A stretch of 64,000 nt of DNA. Source: JACCYU01 sp050740315. GTDB lineage: Bacteria; Pseudomonadota; Gammaproteobacteria; JACCYU01. Where the stretch lies: NCBI GenBank assembly GCA_050740315.1, contig JBOIDC010000006.1, forward strand, positions 1-64,000, written 5' to 3'. A program made the position numbers and the translations under genes. The notes under the pieces are model-generated. The model was given only the letters and a program-made list of their open reading frames with translations, did not search any database and was not told where the DNA came from. Shown in pieces: positions 7,629 through 15,885 of the stretch (position 1 is its first letter; every line of letters begins with the position of its first letter).

Positions 7629-7704
7629 TGGTGGAGCTAGGCGGGATCGAACCGCCGACCTCCTGCATGCCATGCAGGCGCTCTCCCAGCTGAGCTATAG
7701 CCCC
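7629..7704 (-). tRNA. tRNA-Ala (GGC anticodon)
   Basis: 76 bases including an encoded CCA end. Acceptor arm GGGGCTA pairs with TAGCTCC. D-loop GCTCAGCTGGGAGAGC, anticodon stem-loop CCTGCATGGCATGCAGG with anticodon GGC, and TGG-type T-loop GGTTCGATCC are all standard. The integrated element lies against its 3' end, so the tRNA gene is the probable chromosomal attachment site. Confidence 0.97.
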
Positions 7705-8045
7705 ACGAGCGGAATCGGCATGCTAAGTGGCGCTCGTCGGTGTGTCAACCCAACGAGCCTCGCGGCGGACCCGCTTTAGCCCGCGCTCGCGACATCATCC
7801 AGGCTTTGCGCACAAGGCGCTTGCGGCGTCAAAAGCTGCCTGCTGTCAGTGTCATGAATCGCGCACCACCGTCTGCTGGCGCGTGGGCGATCCGCCATGC
7901 AGCATGCTATCCTCGACGTGGGCAGGCACGCAGTTTTGCGCTTGCTGAAGGCATGCGATCCTGGCACAGCGGGGTTGACGTTCAGCCATGAGGCCAGAAC
8001 AAAGTATTGCGCCGTTCACGGGCGCCTTATCGGTCGGGCGCCGTG
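7705..8045. other. Intergenic stretch, nothing recognised
   Basis: 340 bases between the tRNA and the histidine kinase gene. No supported frame; presumably carries promoters for both divergent units. Confidence 0.5.
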
Positions 8046-9941
8046 ATGCGAATGTGGGTCCGCGCTAGCCGCAAGTGGCCCTATTTTCATGCCACTGTGC
8101 TCACAGCGGCGGTGGTCATAGCCGTGGTCGCGAGCGTGAGCGGGATAATCGCGACATCGCCTGCCAGCAAGGTTACCGGCAGCGATCCGCCTGCTGAACC
8201 AGGCCTGCTGCTGGCCAGCACCGATGCTCTGATCGGTGTTCTGCAGTCAATCCCGCAGTCGCAAGACGAATTCAATCTGGCCGTGCAGGCTCTGACCGGC
8301 ATCATCGACCGGCAACTGCGCGCTGTCCATATGTCGGTGATTGCTGACACAAGTCAAAACGGCGAGCAGAACACATCTCGGCGGCTGCTGGCGGACTGGC
8401 ACAACCATATTGAACCGCGACTGACGGCGCTGTCCGGCGATCCTGAAGGTCAAGACGCCGAGCCGGATCAATCCGGCAGCGTGACCTTGTATCGGGGCGA
8501 TGCACGACTGAGGCGAGACCTTCGCGACTTCAGGGCGGGGCTGGCGGGGCTTCATGCCGCTTCGCGCACGCGCGCGCCAACCACGGTTCAGGCGCTCAAT
8601 TCGGCCTACCTTGTCGCGCTGATCGCGATCCTGATCGCCGTGATCATCTCGCGCCGCGCCTCCGACATCCAGTCTCCCGTTGCGGCAAGTCATGGCGATC
8701 GGCCGCCGCCCACCGTAAAGCTGCAACAGAAAACCGGCGATACCCCACCGGCCGACGAGCAGTCGCCGGCGCATGTCTCGGCGTCGCTGGAACTGCTGCA
8801 AACGGTGCTGGCCGAGTTCGTGGATAATCCCCATGCGCGACAGCCTTTCCTGCGACTCTTGCGCCAGATCGAAGGGCTGATCAACGCGACCTGCAGCGCC
8901 ATCTTCATTGCCGGCAATGCCGACGGACATTGGCTGGCGCTGGCCTGTACCGACAGTGGGCAATGTGAACGTTTCGCTCGTCTGCTGCGCGATCAACAGT
9001 CCGTTTTGCGGGAGCGCAAGCGAGAGCTTGTGCAGATCCATGACCCGACCACAGCCAACGCGCGGCTTATGGTCTTGCATCTGCACCACGACGATACCAT
9101 CGGCGAGAGCCTGTTGCTGCTGCAACTGGCTTCTTCTTCGAGATTGTCGGCCACCGAACTTGGATTCCTCAAGACACAGAGCGCGAATCTGGCCGGCATC
9201 ATCCACAGCACGCAGCGCGCGCGGCAGAACCAGCGCCTTGCCTTGTGTGACGAACGCGCGGCGATTGCCCGGGAGCTGCACGATTCGCTCGCCCAGTCCT
9301 TGTCTTATCTGAAGATTCAGGCCAGCCGGCTGGAGAGCCTGCTGCATCTGGATTCGCCGGAGCAGGCGCTGGACTGCAAGGACGCGGATGCGGTCCTGCA
9401 GGAGTTGCGGGCACATCTCAATCTGGCCTACCGGCAACTGCGCGAATTGATCACTACATTCAGGCTCACCATGGCCGGGCGCAGCCTCGCCCAGGCGCTC
9501 GCAGACTCGGTGGAAGAGTTCGAGAGCCGCAGCAGCATCGTGTTCTCGCTCGACAATCGTATCGCCGCCGACCTGCTGTCGGTCGATGAGGAGATGCAGG
9601 TGCTGCAGATCGTGCGCGAATGCCTGTGCAACATCGTTCGCCACGCCCATGCCGGATGCGCTACTGTTGTGGCGTGTTCGGACAGCGCCGGCAACGTTAC
9701 GATTACGGTCGACGACGATGGTGTCGGCCTGAGCGCGCCCATCGCCAGCGAGCAACATCACGGATTGGTCATCATGCAGCAGCGGGCACACAGTCTGGGA
9801 GGTGAAATGCACGTATCGGCGAATCCGGGGGGCGGGACGCGCGTGCAAGTGATATTTGCGGCCCGCGGGGCCGGCTCGGGCCGCAAGCCCCAGCCGACGC
9901 CACTGGCACGGGCAAGGCCGCTTGCGGAAAAGGCGCGGTGA
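8046..9941 (+). CDS. NarX/NarQ-like membrane sensor histidine kinase
   Basis: 631 residues. Membrane segment at about 10-35, a periplasmic helical region of about 150 residues, a second membrane segment at about 185-205, a GAF-like region, then a HisKA_3 domain with the H-box RELHDS near residue 410. The HATPase has DDDGVGL near 557 and GGGTRV near the end. This is the NarX type of architecture, but the nitrate P-box is not obvious, so the signal is unknown. ATG at 8046 is chosen over an upstream TTG; neither has a good ribosome site. Its stop overlaps the response-regulator start (GTGA). Confidence 0.87.
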   Translation: MRMWVRASRKWPYFHATVLTAAVVIAVVASVSGIIATSPASKVTGSDPPAEPGLLLASTDALIGVLQSIPQSQDEFNLAVQALTGIIDRQLRAVHMSVIADTSQNGEQNTSRRLLADWHNHIEPRLTALSGDPEGQDAEPDQSGSVTLYRGDARLRRDLRDFRAGLAGLHAASRTRAPTTVQALNSAYLVALIAILIAVIISRRASDIQSPVAASHGDRPPPTVKLQQKTGDTPPADEQSPAHVSASLELLQTVLAEFVDNPHARQPFLRLLRQIEGLINATCSAIFIAGNADGHWLALACTDSGQCERFARLLRDQQSVLRERKRELVQIHDPTTANARLMVLHLHHDDTIGESLLLLQLASSSRLSATELGFLKTQSANLAGIIHSTQRARQNQRLALCDERAAIARELHDSLAQSLSYLKIQASRLESLLHLDSPEQALDCKDADAVLQELRAHLNLAYRQLRELITTFRLTMAGRSLAQALADSVEEFESRSSIVFSLDNRIAADLLSVDEEMQVLQIVRECLCNIVRHAHAGCATVVACSDSAGNVTITVDDDGVGLSAPIASEQHHGLVIMQQRAHSLGGEMHVSANPGGGTRVQVIFAARGAGSGRKPQPTPLARARPLAEKAR

Positions 9942-10597
9942 TTAATCAAGCTACATGCTCCGTCGTCGTCATCGACGACCATCCGCTGTTCCGCAAGGGC
10001 GTGGCTCAGTTGCTGGAGATGGATAGTCATTTCAAGCTGGTGGGAGAGGCGGCCTCCGGCGAGGAGGGCGTGCGGCTGGCGTTGTTCACGCGGCCGCAAC
10101 TGATCCTGCTTGACCTGAACATGAAGGGCATGAACGGCATTCAGACCCTGGCCGCGCTCAAGGGGACCGATCTGGAATCGCTGGTCATTATCCTGACGGT
10201 ATCGAACACCGAGGAGGATCTGGTCGCGGCCATGCGCAATGGCGCGGATGGTTATCTGCTCAAGGATATGGAGCCCGAGATACTGCTCGACAGATTGCGC
10301 TGCGCCGCCAGGGGGCAGATGATGCTGGATCCCGCGCTGGTGGGCATGCTGGCGCACGCGCTGCGCGAAGAACGCCCTGCCCCGCCGACCACCGACGCGA
10401 GCTTGACGGAACGCGAGGGCGAAGTGCTGGCGCTGATCGCGGAGGGCTTAAGCAACAAGATGATCGCGCGCCAGCTCGATATCAGCGATGGCACCGTCAA
10501 GGTGCACGTCAAGAACCTGCTGCGAAAACTCAATCTGCGCTCACGACTGGAGGCGGCCATCTGGGCGCTGGGCAAGACATCGGATAATGCGCGCTAG
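9938..10597 (+). CDS. NarL/FixJ-family response regulator
   Basis: 219 residues. Receiver domain with DD at 13-14, phospho-acceptor Asp59 in LILLDLNMKG, and Lys in YLLKDMEPE. C-terminal LuxR-type helix-turn-helix, LTEREGEVLALIAEGLSNK followed by IARQLDISDGTVKVHVKNLL. Starts at GTG overlapping the kinase stop, so kinase and regulator are translationally coupled partners. Targets unknown. Confidence 0.93.
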   Translation: MINQATCSVVVIDDHPLFRKGVAQLLEMDSHFKLVGEAASGEEGVRLALFTRPQLILLDLNMKGMNGIQTLAALKGTDLESLVIILTVSNTEEDLVAAMRNGADGYLLKDMEPEILLDRLRCAARGQMMLDPALVGMLAHALREERPAPPTTDASLTEREGEVLALIAEGLSNKMIARQLDISDGTVKVHVKNLLRKLNLRSRLEAAIWALGKTSDNAR

Positions 10598-10874
10598 ACC
10601 CGGCCCAGCACGATCATTCTCGCGCACGTCCCGCATTCATCGGCCAGACCGCTGACGGGTGTAATTTGGCCGGGCCGTACGCCAAAAGGTCTACCCATTG
10701 AGTAGCATTGGCAGCCGTGCTTGGGGCGCACACTATAATCGCATATATCTCGCCGCGCGAATTTATCGGCCCCTGCAAATGGGTGGCTACGGTCAGCATA
10801 CCCGCACGGTCACAGGCATAATCAATTCACGGTGCGTGCGTATGGGCGCAGACCACAACCATCGAGGGACGCGA

Positions 10875-13028
10875 ATGGGCGCCTTGGGCGGTCTGCTTGA
10901 CCGGCTTCAGCAAAGGCTTGCGCCCGAAGTGACGGCAGCAATGGACAGCGCCGCGCAGGCAGACCTTCATTCACTGCTCGATAACCTCCAGCAGGTGGTC
11001 TTCCAGACCGATCAGGCCGGCACCTGGACTTTTCTCAACCCGGGCTGGCAGTCGCTCACCGGGTTCAGTGTTGGCGAGACGCTTGGCAAGCCGCTGCTGA
11101 ACTTCATCCATCCCGACGACCGCGCGCGCTGGCAGGACTATGTCGCCTCACTCGCGGGCGACGCGGGCGCGCCGCAAAGCGGTATAACCCTGCGCTGGCT
11201 GAGGGTCGACGGCGGCTCCCGCTGGGTTGAGGCATTTGCCAATCCGGTGGTCAGCGAAAACGCGCAAGGTGCGCTCGCGGGTATGGTCGGCATGCTCAAC
11301 GACATTACCCAGCGGGTCAGGCACGAGCGACAGCAGCATGCCAGCAACCGCATGCTGGGGAGCCTCATCGGCCATCTTCCGGGCATGATCTATCGTTGCC
11401 GCAACAACGAAAACTGGACCATGGATTTCGTCAGCGCAGGCAGTCTGGAGCTGACCGGCTACCCGCCCGAAGGCCTGATCAACAACCGGACCTTGTCTTA
11501 CGCCCAGCTCATCCATGTCGATGACCGGCAGCGCATATGGAACGAAGTCCAGAGCGCACTGAGCAACGATGGCAACTTCGATCTGGAATACCGGATCACG
11601 ACCGCGACAGGCGACGAGAAATGGGTATGGGAACGCGGCAAGGGGATTTATTCCACCACCGGCGAGCTGCTGGCGCTCGAAGGTTACATCATCGACATTA
11701 CCCAGACCCGGCTCACCGAACACCGATTGCAGCATGAGTGCCTGTACGAATCCGCCACCGGCCTGCCCGGCCGCGCGCTGTTCATGGATCGTCTGCAGAC
11801 CGCCACGCGGAAATCGGCTTCCGGCGATTACCCGTTTATCCTGATCGTGCTGGAAATGGACCGGTTTCGAAATCTGCAGGAGAAATACGGGAGCGCCCAC
11901 ATGGAGTGCGTCGCGATAGAGATCAGCCGGCGCCTCGGCGAGGTGCTGAACCCGCTGGCGACCGTGTGCCGCCTGCGCGATTATCGCTTCGGCATCCTGC
12001 TGGAAGGGCTTGCGCAGATCAAGGACATCAGCAAGGCAGTCGCCCAGATTCAGGAGCGCATCCTGCTACCGTTCGTGATCGACGGCTCGGCGATTTACGC
12101 CACCGCCAGCATCGGCGTGGCGATGAGTTCGACCGGCTACACCCAGGGCGAGAACATGCTCGCCGACGCCTTGACCGCGCTCAGCCGCGCAAAGGCGCTG
12201 GGCGGGGGCCGCCGCGAGGTGTTCGACCTGCGCCTGCACGCGCGGGCGACGGCGCAAATTCAGCTTGAAAACGAACTGCAGGACGCCATGCGTATCGGCG
12301 AACTGTCGGTGTACTGGCAGCCGATCGCCTCGCTGCGCGACAAAAGGATGGCGGGGCTGGAAGGGCGGCTGGTGTGGCGGCATCCGCGGCGCGGACTGCT
12401 GTTCGCCGAGCATTTTCTGCGCCGCGCGGAGGACACGCAGGTCATCGTGCCGTTGTGGGAGTGGATGCTGAAGGAAGCCTGCCGGCAGATGCAGTCGTGG
12501 GTGGAACTGGAACAGGCGGCCGGCATTGCCTTTAACGTACAGATCTCGGGCAAGAGCCTGCTCGACGTGGACGCCGTGCTGCGCCTGGGCGACTATCTGA
12601 CCGCGGCGCAACTGCGGCCCAACATCTTCGCGCTGGGTCTGCCGGAAGACGTGCTCAATCAGACACCCAGCGTCATACAGGAGCTGCTCCGGCGCATGCA
12701 GGCATGCGATATCGGTCTGGTGCTGAACGACTTCGGCGCGGGTCTGTCGTCGCTGTCCATGCTCAAGAAAATGCCGATCGAGATGGTCAAGCTCGATCGC
12801 TCGCTGGTCGCCAACTATGCGCAGGAAGGTCACTTTATCCGCGCGATCACGGCATTGACGCACGAGCTCTGCATCAGCGTGATCGCCGACGGCGTGGATA
12901 ATGCGCAACAGAGGGACAGCCTCGCGGCACTGGGTATCGACTACGCACAGGGCGAGTTCATCTCGCCGCCGGTGGATGGCGCGACCCTGACGTCGATGCT
13001 GGAGGACTCGAACATCAGGCTGCTGTGA
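10875..13028 (+). CDS. PAS-PAS-GGDEF-EAL protein with both catalytic motifs degenerate
   Basis: 717 residues. First PAS domain about 40-140 (QVVFQTDQAGTWTFLNPGWQ), second PAS with PAC about 160-290, GGDEF-like domain about 300-455, EAL-like domain about 470-715. The cyclase signature position reads RLRDYRFGILL, not GGDEF. The phosphodiesterase positions read LEGRLVW (for EAL), LNDFGAG (for DDFG) and ADGVD (for AEGVE). Enzymatic activity in either direction is therefore unlikely, and a binding or protein-interaction role is more probable. ATG at 10875 has GAGGGA 5 bases upstream; the frame is open further upstream to 10698. Follows the two-component pair on the same strand after 277 bases without a gene. 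Confidence 0.88.
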   Translation: MGALGGLLDRLQQRLAPEVTAAMDSAAQADLHSLLDNLQQVVFQTDQAGTWTFLNPGWQSLTGFSVGETLGKPLLNFIHPDDRARWQDYVASLAGDAGAPQSGITLRWLRVDGGSRWVEAFANPVVSENAQGALAGMVGMLNDITQRVRHERQQHASNRMLGSLIGHLPGMIYRCRNNENWTMDFVSAGSLELTGYPPEGLINNRTLSYAQLIHVDDRQRIWNEVQSALSNDGNFDLEYRITTATGDEKWVWERGKGIYSTTGELLALEGYIIDITQTRLTEHRLQHECLYESATGLPGRALFMDRLQTATRKSASGDYPFILIVLEMDRFRNLQEKYGSAHMECVAIEISRRLGEVLNPLATVCRLRDYRFGILLEGLAQIKDISKAVAQIQERILLPFVIDGSAIYATASIGVAMSSTGYTQGENMLADALTALSRAKALGGGRREVFDLRLHARATAQIQLENELQDAMRIGELSVYWQPIASLRDKRMAGLEGRLVWRHPRRGLLFAEHFLRRAEDTQVIVPLWEWMLKEACRQMQSWVELEQAAGIAFNVQISGKSLLDVDAVLRLGDYLTAAQLRPNIFALGLPEDVLNQTPSVIQELLRRMQACDIGLVLNDFGAGLSSLSMLKKMPIEMVKLDRSLVANYAQEGHFIRAITALTHELCISVIADGVDNAQQRDSLAALGIDYAQGEFISPPVDGATLTSMLEDSNIRLL

Positions 13029-13217
13029 TTTCACCAGAATCCCGCCCGGGCGATCCTTCTCTTCGAGCGCCCGGCAAATCGCGCATTCATCGCCATACCC
13101 ATAAGGTATTAACTCGTATGAGGAATTGATCGGCGACTTGCGTGTGCTGAACATGACACTCGCCAGACTCATCGCCAAACTTCAACACCGATCATCCCGA
13201 GGGCAGGAGACGTGGAG

Positions 13218-14009
13218 ATGCGTAAAAAATCAAGATCGATCACTACCGCGCGGAGCTTGTCGACTTGCCTGATTTTCTTCGCTTGCGGGCAGGCGCTGGC
13301 GCAGGATTACGGCGACCCGCTGGCGGCCGAGAACTTCAGCAGCACCCTTTACTTCACGACCGACTATGTGTTTCGTGGCGTATCGTTCACCTCCGAGGAT
13401 CCCGCCATCCAGGGCAGCTTCGACTACACGCATCCCAGCGGCGCTTACGCCGGTCTGTGGGGATCCAACTGGGACGGCTTCGGCACGGAGAGTGAGCTCG
13501 AGATCGATTATTACCTGGGTTACGCCAACACGATCGGCGACGTGGGTTACGACCTGACCGCGTTGTATTACACCTTCCCCGGCGCCGAAGACGATGGCTT
13601 CGAGCTGGATTATTTCGAGGCACACGCGGGCCTGAGCTACGCCATCGAGCCCCTGCCTTTTACTCCGACCGTGGGCGTGGGCTATAACTATTCGCCCGAC
13701 TACAACGGCGAGGATGGCGACAGCCACTACGTCAATGGAGCAGTCGACTTGGCGTTGCCGGTAGGGTTCGGTCTGGGATTCGGAGTCGGGAATCTGAACG
13801 TAGCCGGCGGCGCACTTTCCGCCTTTCAGGGCGGTTTTTCTTATACCCACTATTACGCCAGCCTCTCCAAGAGCATCCATGGTTTCGACTTCAATCTGAC
13901 CTATCACGACACAACCAGTCAATGCGAAGACGAGTATGGCGGCCCTATCTTGTTGGACAGGAGTGTCTGCACGCCCGGGGCGGTCTTCACGCTGTCTCGC
14001 ACATTCTGA
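13218..14009 (+). CDS. TorF-family putative outer-membrane porin (intact copy)
   Basis: 263 residues with a signal peptide (LSTCLIFFACGQALAQ) and the Gcw_chp/TorF pattern: NFSSTLYFTTDYVFRGVSFT near the N-terminus and a C-terminal FTLSRTF ending in Phe, as expected for a beta-barrel. ATG at 13218 lies 8 bases after AGGAG. Family members are poorly characterised outer-membrane channels. A second, frameshifted copy lies at 28102-28884, opposite strand. Confidence 0.85.
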   Translation: MRKKSRSITTARSLSTCLIFFACGQALAQDYGDPLAAENFSSTLYFTTDYVFRGVSFTSEDPAIQGSFDYTHPSGAYAGLWGSNWDGFGTESELEIDYYLGYANTIGDVGYDLTALYYTFPGAEDDGFELDYFEAHAGLSYAIEPLPFTPTVGVGYNYSPDYNGEDGDSHYVNGAVDLALPVGFGLGFGVGNLNVAGGALSAFQGGFSYTHYYASLSKSIHGFDFNLTYHDTTSQCEDEYGGPILLDRSVCTPGAVFTLSRTF

Positions 14010-14167
14010 GGAAAGGGCGCCGCGTAGAGGCTCCACCAGCCCGGGCAGGGTTATGGATCGGTTCGCGAGCTTGCATCGAATGGACTTCACCGATGGTGCG
14101 GTTCACGCGCTGCCTCATGTCCGCCGTAGCTAATTAATCCGCTACGGCATAGGTCCATCTGAAATAG

Positions 14168-14668
14168 TCACCCTCTCTTTCGCCATATCCCAGGCGACAT
14201 CGAAAACGCCCGCTCGAACGCCCGCGCGAACGCGGCCTCCGATTCGTAACCCACATCCGCCGCGGTCTGCGCGACCGACCGATGAGCCTCGCGCAGGCGT
14301 TGTGCGGCCACCTGCATGCGCCAAGTCGTCAGGTATTTCATCGGCGGTACGCCGACCAGCGCGGTGAAACGGTCCGCGAAGGCCGAGCGCGACAGAAAGA
14401 CCTCGCGCGCCAGGGTCTCTGTTGTCCACGCACGAGCGAGCTCGGCGTGCAGCAAAGCCAGGGCACGGCCGACCACAGGGTCGCGCAAGCCGGCGAGCCA
14501 GCCTACGGTCTGCGGGCAGCGTCTCGACATAGTGCCGCACGGCTTCGACGAACAACAGTTCCGAGAGCTTGGCCAACGCGATGGCGGAGCCAGCGCGAGT
14601 GGCGGCAAGTTCCCCCGCGGCGTAACGGAACGAGCTGGCAACCCACTCGCGTGCGGGCTTGCCATTTA
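14168..14668 (-). pseudogene. AraC-family regulator, truncated and frameshifted copy
   Basis: Nearly identical to the C-terminal half of the intact AraC gene at 29223-30176. The N-terminal cupin half is missing: similarity stops abruptly at 14668, after TTGCCATTTAG in + orientation. A 2-base deletion relative to the intact copy (GCCTACGG here, GCCTGTACGG there, near 14505) shifts the frame between AKLSELLFVEAVRHYVETLP and GWLAGLRDPVVGRALALLHA. The helix-turn-helix half is still open. Confidence 0.88.
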
Positions 14669-15142
14669 GTAGTACGTCAGTTTACGGGCGAATCAGAGAT
14701 ATACAGTACGCTGTCCCATACGGCGTGGAATTTATCCATCGGGAGCATGAGCTTCCCACCATAGAAAAACTTACTTTGGCAAAGTTGCGCGCCTTCAAGA
14801 TGCGCGGCGAATGGATTCGATGCTGTCCTGAAACAGAAGAATATATGTCCTACGCCCGCGCGCACGGATACCGTCCTGCTTTGCTTGACTTCTGGAGGCC
14901 GGGGCTTCCTGCCGCCGGTCCTACTTGCTGATAATAGTTCAGCCTTTTAGACAACTTGGAACTCCTGAACGAGGACCACTGAAGGCATGGCTGACAATAA
15001 GCAAGAGCGCCATCGATGGTGTCCGCCCCGAGCTTCAAGATGATTCCCGAACTGCCGAGGCACGTTAGGCGGGTTTGTTGTGACCGTGGAAGAGATTGAA
15101 AGCGCGCGCGGGCCGTATCCATCGCAAGCGCACACCGGGCGG
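14669..15142. other. Non-coding stretch between gene remnants
   Basis: Short open frames occur on both strands but none resembles a known family or has a convincing ribosome site. Probably decayed sequence. Confidence 0.4.
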
Positions 15143-15430
15143 CTATCGATGCACACCATCAATGTGTACGGTACAGGCACCGCACTGGGCGATGCCGCAG
15201 CCGAACTTGGTGCCCATCAGGTCAAGGTCCTCACGCAATACCTGTTGATGGTCTTCAGCTACACCCTCCCCGTTGTCATACATCACGCTGAGTACGTACT
15301 GCGCGTTCCTATTTCCCTGTTCCGCGGCCTCGTGGTACCAGTAGACTGCCCGTTGATTGTCTTCGGGCACGCCCTTACCTCGCTTTGCGAAAATAGCCGC
15401 AGATACGACCGCTAGGGGCCTTGTCACCAA
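15143..15430 (-). pseudogene. Chimeric remnant: Sel1-like repeat joined to a [2Fe-2S] oxidoreductase fragment
   Basis: One open frame of 95 residues. Residues about 15-60 read as Sel1 repeats (KGVPEDNQRAVYWYHEAAEQ, NAQYVLSVMYDNGEGVAEDH). Residues about 67-92 read as the plant-type [2Fe-2S] segment of isoquinoline/aldehyde oxidoreductase small subunits (TKFGCGIAQCGACTVHIDG). These families are unrelated and both pieces are far too short to work, so this is most likely a junction of two pseudogene fragments. Confidence 0.6.
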
Positions 15431-15885
15431 GGGCGCTTACGGCCCTCAGTATCATGAGTTTCGGGTCCTCATTTCTCATGTCTAGTCTCGGCGGGCGGAT
15501 CGCAAGCCCCGCCGGTGTCAGTCGCAGAACCCAGGCGGTCTGTAGCACACCACCCTCGTAAATGGGGGTAGGCGAGCTATACTTTCCTATAGGGCTCTAT
15601 GTAGCGATGCAAGGGACCCCGGATGACCGCTATTCCGACGGGTGGTCCGTGAGATGCCTAGTGGCACAGACCGCTATGCGCATGTTGTCGACCGGAGCGC
15701 TCCGCCAGGAAGCGCCGGAACGGGCGCGACTTCGATCCCGAAGCCGCATGGAGGACAGGCGCCGGGATCACATCAACGACACGGAAAACTGCTTATGAAG
15801 CCGGGGCGCCACGGCAGCGGAAGCAACACAATCAACCGTTCTATCGGCCGCGGAGCGCCTCGCCCTGAAGCAGTTGGAGGCGATC
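15431..15885. other. Region upstream of the alcohol dehydrogenase gene
   Basis: No supported gene. Presumably contains the promoter of the downstream alcohol dehydrogenase unit; no clear promoter was recognised. Confidence 0.4.

Noticed and set aside
8247..9848. Long open frame of 533 codons on the minus strand, opposite the histidine kinase gene
   Set aside because: It is the antisense of a clear NarX-like kinase. No domain is recognisable and GC-rich coding DNA often gives open complementary frames.
14659..14931. 90-codon + strand frame after the AraC remnant
   Set aside because: No homology pattern recognised and it begins inside the AraC remnant; not supported as a gene.
15064..15070. 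Single GTTAGGC that looks like an integron core site
   Set aside because: No inverted partner or attC fold is visible around it; a 7-base match is expected by chance.
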